Shown: one piece after another, positions 58,890-64,000 of the stretch | Position numbering within the stretch: position 1 is the first letter of the stretch | Layout of the letters: every line of letters starts with the position of its first letter | Position numbers and translations under genes: made by a program | Notes under the pieces: generated by a model | What the model was told of the DNA's origin: nothing | What the model saw: only the letters and a program-made list of their open reading frames with translations | The model's database searches: none | DNA from: Saxidomus purpurata | Lineage: Eukaryota; Mollusca; Bivalvia; Venerida; Veneridae | NCBI GenBank assembly: GCA_022818135.1 | Contig: JAFMSR010000015.1 | Span: forward strand, 23,839,206-23,903,205 | Length of the DNA: 64,000 bases | Reading direction: 5' to 3'

Positions 58890-61800
58890 GTTTAAGACCA
58901 GATACCGAGAAACTAAATTTGTGCCTAACCTAGGAAGCCTGCTTGGCATAGCCAACTTGAAGACAGACTTACCATCATGCACATTCAGAGGGAGTATTCA
59001 GGAGAAGACAGTAAAAAAACAGCAAAAGCAAGGATTGAGATACAAACCTACAAAAACATTTTACATTTCATCCAAAAAAAAGTGAAAACACCAAAACGTT
59101 TGTACAAGGACTGACCTTAATACCATCAAATATTGTTTGTGTACACATTCTACATGATGTTGACCACTAGCTACCTTTCTCTAAGGCACTCAACTTGTGC
59201 TTAACCCCGAAAGCTTGCTAGTTTCAGATCTTATCACACTTTCACAAAAATGCAAAACGAAATTTAAACAGTATTGCTTGTCAAAGATGATGAAGAATAC
59301 TTTTCTACGATAAGTAACCAAAGACCAATTAAGGCTCATGTACACAAAAGCTAAAACTAGTTACATAGTTCGCTTTTGTTAAAAATAATTGGCCTAAACA
59401 TTCTTAAAATACAAATTATTCTGTCAAAAAGTACTTGCTTTATAAGTTTTTATAAAAATGATTGGATTGGTCAGAACAGTCCTTAAAATGGAATTTCTAC
59501 TCTATGACACATTTTTTGTTTTCTGACCAGTCCATAAAATTAAACTAATACATTATAAGTCTTTGTCAAAAATCAGTGGCCTGGTCAGTCCTTCATATAA
59601 ACCTACTACCTAACATTTAGATGCTTTGTCAGTAATGAGCGGCCTGAATATTTCTTAAAATGATTGTATAAGCCTATCAAATGTTTTTGTCAAAGATGAG
59701 TGACCTTAACAGTCTTTCAAATGTACCTTCTGCACCTTGAGAAGTTTTTGTCAAAAATGATTGGCCTAAATTATCCTTACAAGGGTATTCATATCGCATT
59801 TATGCGTTTGTTTCTGAAACTACTAAACTATGTTGGTATATGACTATTATATATAATCTCAACCACTTGCTTTCTCTTTTACATACTGGACCGTTAATAT
59901 ACTGGAAAGTCTGCTGGGTATATCTCAGTTTAAGACCAGATACCGAGAAACTAAATTTGTGCGTAACCTAGGAAGCCTGCTTGGCACAGCCAACTTGAAG
60001 ACAGACTTACCATCATGCACAATTAGAGGGAGTATTCAGGAGAAGACAGTAAAAAACAGCAAAAGCAAGGATTAAGATACAAACCTACAAATACATTTGA
60101 CATTTCAACCAAAAAAAAAGTGAAAACACCAAAACGTTTGTACAAGGACTGACCTTAATACCATCAAATATTGTTTGTGTACACATTCTACATGATGTTG
60201 ACCACTAGCTACCTTTCTCTAAGGCACTCAACTTGTGCTTAACCCTGAAAGCTTGCTAGTTTCAGATTCTATCACACTTTCATAAAAATGCAAAACGAAA
60301 CTTAAACAGTATTGCTTGTCAAAGATGATGATGAATACTTTTCTACGATAAGTAACCAAAGACCAATTAAGGCTCATGTACACAAAAGCTAAAACTAGTT
60401 ACATCGTTCGCTTTTGTTAAAAATGATTGGCCTAAACATCCTTAAAATACAAATTATTCTGTCAAAAAGTACTTGCTTTATAAGGTTTTATAAAAAATGA
60501 TTGGTCAGTACAGTCCTTAAAATGGAATTACTACTCTATGAAACATTTTTTGTTTTCTGACCAGTCCATAAAATTAAACTAATACATTATAAGTCTTTGT
60601 CAAAAATCAATGGCCTGGTCAGTCCTTCATATAAACCTACTACCTAACATTTAGATGCTTTGTCAGTAATGAGTGGCCTGAATATTTCTTAAAATTATTG
60701 TATAAGCCTATCAAATGTTTTTGTCAAAGATGAGTGACCTTAACAGTCTTTCAAATGTACCTTCTGCACCTTGAGAAGTTTTTGTCAAAAATGATTGGCC
60801 TAAATTATCCTTACAAGGGTATTCATATCGCATTTATGCGTTTGTTACTGAAACTACTAAACTATGTTGGTATATGACTATTATATATAATCTCAACCAC
60901 TTGCTTTCTCTTTTACATACTGGACCGTTAATATACTGGAAAGTATGCTGGGTATATCTCAGTTTAAGACCAGATACCGAGAAACTAAATTTGTGCCTAA
61001 CCTAGGAAGCCTGCTTGGCATAGCCAACTTGAAGACAGACTTACCATCATGCACATTCAGAGGGAGTATTCAAGAGAAGACAGTAAAAAAACAGCAAAAG
61101 CAAGGATTGAGATACAAACCTACAAAAACATTTTACATTTCATCCAAAAAAAAAGTGAAAACACCAAAACGTTTGTACAAGGACTGACCTTAATACCATC
61201 AAATATTGTTTGTGTACACATTCTACATGATGTTGACCACTAGCTACCTTTCTCTAAGGCACTCAACTTGTGCTTAACCCCGAAAGCTTGCTAGTTTCAG
61301 ATCTTATCACACTTTCACAAAAATGCAAAACGAAATTTAAACAGTATTGCTTGTCAAAGATGATGAAGAATACTTTTCTACGATAAGTAACCAAAGACCA
61401 ATTAAGGCTCATGTACACAAAAGCTAAAACTAGTTACATAGTTCGCGTTTGTTAAAAATAATTGGCCTAAACATTCTTAAAATACAAATTGTTCTGTCAA
61501 AAAGTACTTCCTTTATAAATTTTTATAAAAATGATTGGTCAGAACAGTCCTTAAAATGGAATTTCTACTCTATGACACATTTTTTGTTTTCTGACCAGTC
61601 CATAAAATTAAACTAATACATTATAAGTCTTTGTCAAAAATCAATGGCCTGGTCAGTCCTTCATATAAACCTACTACCTAACATTTAGATGCTTTGTCAG
61701 TAATGAGCGGCCTGAATATTTCTTAAAATGATTGTATAAGCCTATCAAATGTTTTTGTCAAAGATGAGTGACCTTAACAGTCTTTCAAATGTACCTTCTG

Positions 61801-64000
61801 CACCTTGAGAAGTTTTTGTCAAAAATGATTGGCCTAAATTATCCTTACAAGGGTATTCATATCGCATTTATGCGTTTGTTACTGAAACTACTAAACTATG
61901 TTGGTATATGACTATTATATATAATCTCAACCACTTGCTTTCTCTTTTACATACTGGACCGTTAATATACTGGAAAGTCTGCTGGGTATATCTCAGTTTA
62001 AGACCAGATACCGAGAAACTAAATTTGTGCCTAACCTAGGAAGCCTGCTTGGCACAGCCAACTTGAAGACAGACTTACCATCATGAACAATTAGAGGGAG
62101 TATTCAGGAGAAGACAGTAAAAAACAGCAAAAGCAAGGATTAAGATACAAACCTACAAATACATTTGACATTTCAACCAAAAAAAAAGTGAAAACACCAA
62201 AACGTTTGTACAAGGACTGACCTTAATACCATCAAATATTGTTTGTGTACACATTCTACATGATGTTGACCACTAGCTACCTTTCTCTAAGGCACTCAAC
62301 TTGTGCTTAACCCCGAAAGCTTGCTAGTTTCAGATTCTATCACACTTTCATAAAAATGCAAAACGAAACTTAAACAGTATTGCTTGTCAAAGATGATGAT
62401 TAATACTTTTCTACGATAAGTAACCAAAGACCAATTAAGGCTCATGTACACAAAAGCTAAAACTAGTTACATAGTTCGCTTTTGTTAAAAATGATTGGCC
62501 TAAACATCCTTAAAATACAAATTATTCTGTCAAAAAGTACTTGCCTTATAAGTTTTTATAAAAAATGATTGGTCAGTACAGTCCTTAAAATGGAATTACT
62601 ACTCTATGAAACATTTTTTGTTTTCTGACCAGTCCATAAAATTAAACTAATACATTATAAGTCTTTGTCAAAAATCAATGGCCTGGTCAGTCCTTCATAT
62701 AAACCTACTACCTAACATTTAGATGCTTTGTCAGTAATGAGCGGCCTGAATATTTCTTAAAATGATTGTATAAGCCTATCAAATGTTTTTGTCAAAGATG
62801 AGTGACCTTAACAGTCTTTCAAATGTACCTTCTGCACCTTGAGAAGTTTTTGTCAAAAATGATTGGCCTAAATTATCCTTACAAGGGTATTCATATCGCA
62901 TTTATGCGTTTGTTACTGAAACTACTAAACTATGTTGGTATATGACTATTATATATAATCTCAACCACTTGCTTTCTCTTTTACATACTGGACCGTTAAT
63001 ATACTGGAAAGTATGCTGGGTATATCTCAGTTTAAGACCAGATACCGAGAAACTAAATTTGTGCCTAACCTAGGAAGCCTGCTTGGCATAGCCAACTTGA
63101 AGACAGACTTACCATCATGCACATTCAGAGGGAGTATTCAAGAGAAGACAGTAAAAAAACAGCAAAAGCAAGGATTGAGATACAAACCTACAAAAACATT
63201 TTACATTTCATCCAAAAAAAAAGTGAAAACACCAAAACGTTTGTACAAGGACTGACCTTAATACCATCAAATATTGTTTGTGTACACATTCTACATGATG
63301 TTGACCACTAGCTACCTTTCTCTAAGGCACTCAACTTGTGCTTAACCCCGAAAGCTTGCTAGTTTCAGATCTTATCACACTTTCACAAAAATGCAAAACG
63401 AAATTTAAACAGTATTGCTTGTCAAAGATGATGATGAATACTTTTCTACGATAAGTAACCAAAGACCAATTAAGGCTCATGTACACAAAAGCTAAAACTA
63501 GTTACATAGTTCGCTTTTGTTAAAAATGATTGGCCTAAACATTCTTAAAATACAAATTGTTCTGTCAAAAAGTACTTGCTTTATAAGTTTTTATAAAAAT
63601 GATTGGTCAGAACAGTCCTTAAAATGGAATTTCTACTCTATGACACATTTTTTGTTTTCTGACCAGTCCATAAAATTAAACTAATACATTATAAGTCTTT
63701 GTCAAAAATCAATGGCCTGGTCAGTCCTTCATATAAACCTACTAGCTAACATTTAGATGCCTTTTCAGTAATGAGCGGCCTGAATATTTCTTAAAATGAT
63801 TGTATAAGCCTATCAAATGTTTTTGTCAAAGATGAGTGACCTTAACAGTCTTTCAAATGTACTTTCTGCACCTTGAGAAGTTTTTGTCAAAAATGATTGG
63901 CCTAAATTATCCTTACAAGGGTATTCATATCGCATTTATGCGTTTGTTACTGAAACTACTAAACTATGTTGGTATATGACTATTATGTATAATCTCAACC
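58890..64000. repeat. Higher-order (A-B) segment of macrosatellite H
   Basis: Units starting 58890, 60962 and 63030 (type A: GAAAGTATGCTGG, GGCATAGCC, CACATTCAGAGG) alternate with 59928 and 61996 (type B: GAAAGTCTGCTGG, GGCACAGCC, CAATTAGAGG, one A fewer in an A-run). The repeat distance A to A and B to B is 2,068-2,072 bp. Confidence 0.8.

Larger units (their letters stand above)
49430..64000. repeat. Macrosatellite H: ~1,034-bp units, at least ten, running off the right edge
   Basis: The landmark GTTTAAGACCAGATACC lies at 55815, 56821, 57856, 58890, 59928, 60962, 61996 and 63030 (spacing 1,006-1,038 bp), and diverged at 49595. The same region is recognisable, but deleted upstream, at ~54827. 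Each unit has about six 60-65-bp subrepeats of the type TTTGTCAAAAATGATTGGCC and one distinct stretch with TTAACCCCGAAAGCTTGCTA. The first unit (49595 to ~54827) is expanded about fivefold by insertions; units become more alike to the right. Confidence 0.9.

Overview
The window looks like AT-rich intergenic DNA from an animal genome packed with transposable elements. The best fit is a bivalve mollusc: several repeats here (ends in AACAAGAG, cores of 140-190 bp in tandem, GGAC-rich tails, tRNA-derived SINEs, lophotrochozoan-type LINEs) resemble ones I remember from clam and mussel genomes. I could not search a database, so this is recognition from memory. I see no intact host gene, operon, rRNA gene or CRISPR array. 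Almost every open frame is shorter than 120 codons and is either chance or a transposon fossil.

Layout. 1-1.3 kb: fragments of tandem-core repeat families. 1.5-7.1 kb: a candidate 5.6-kb DNA transposon with ~140-bp inverted ends inside TTAA; it holds a broken two-exon gene. 7.6-9.3 kb: tandem-core repeats. 10.1-11.2 kb: CpG-dense palindromic DNA and a LINE 3' end. 14-21.2 kb: SINEs, an exact 126-bp tandem duplication, and a copy of a ~1.55-kb 'family C' element into which a Penelope-like element with a GIY-YIG endonuclease has inserted. 22.4-30.5 kb: 21-bp-period arrays, two more family C copies, a PIF1-type helicase fossil and a LINE fossil. 31-34 kb: SINE, 21-bp array and a third LINE fossil. 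35.8-44.4 kb: SINEs, a 28-bp minisatellite, a hAT-like element with 8-bp target duplications, an ~86-bp tandem array and tandem-core repeats. 44.8-49 kb: a LINE split by a 2.7-kb TA-flanked DNA transposon. 49.4-64 kb: a macrosatellite of ~1,034-bp units. Its left part is broken up by three inserted repeats, and its right part shows a two-unit (~2,068 bp) higher-order period.

How the parts relate. The main story is nesting and order of events: the Penelope-like element is younger than family C copy 2, the TA transposon is younger than the LINE it splits, and the ATCCCCCCGCC-ended repeats are younger than the macrosatellite. Several unrelated repeat families share one architecture (AACAAGAG end, tandem core, GACG tract), and some carry AGGTCA-AGGTCA motifs. 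These are the signals most worth checking.
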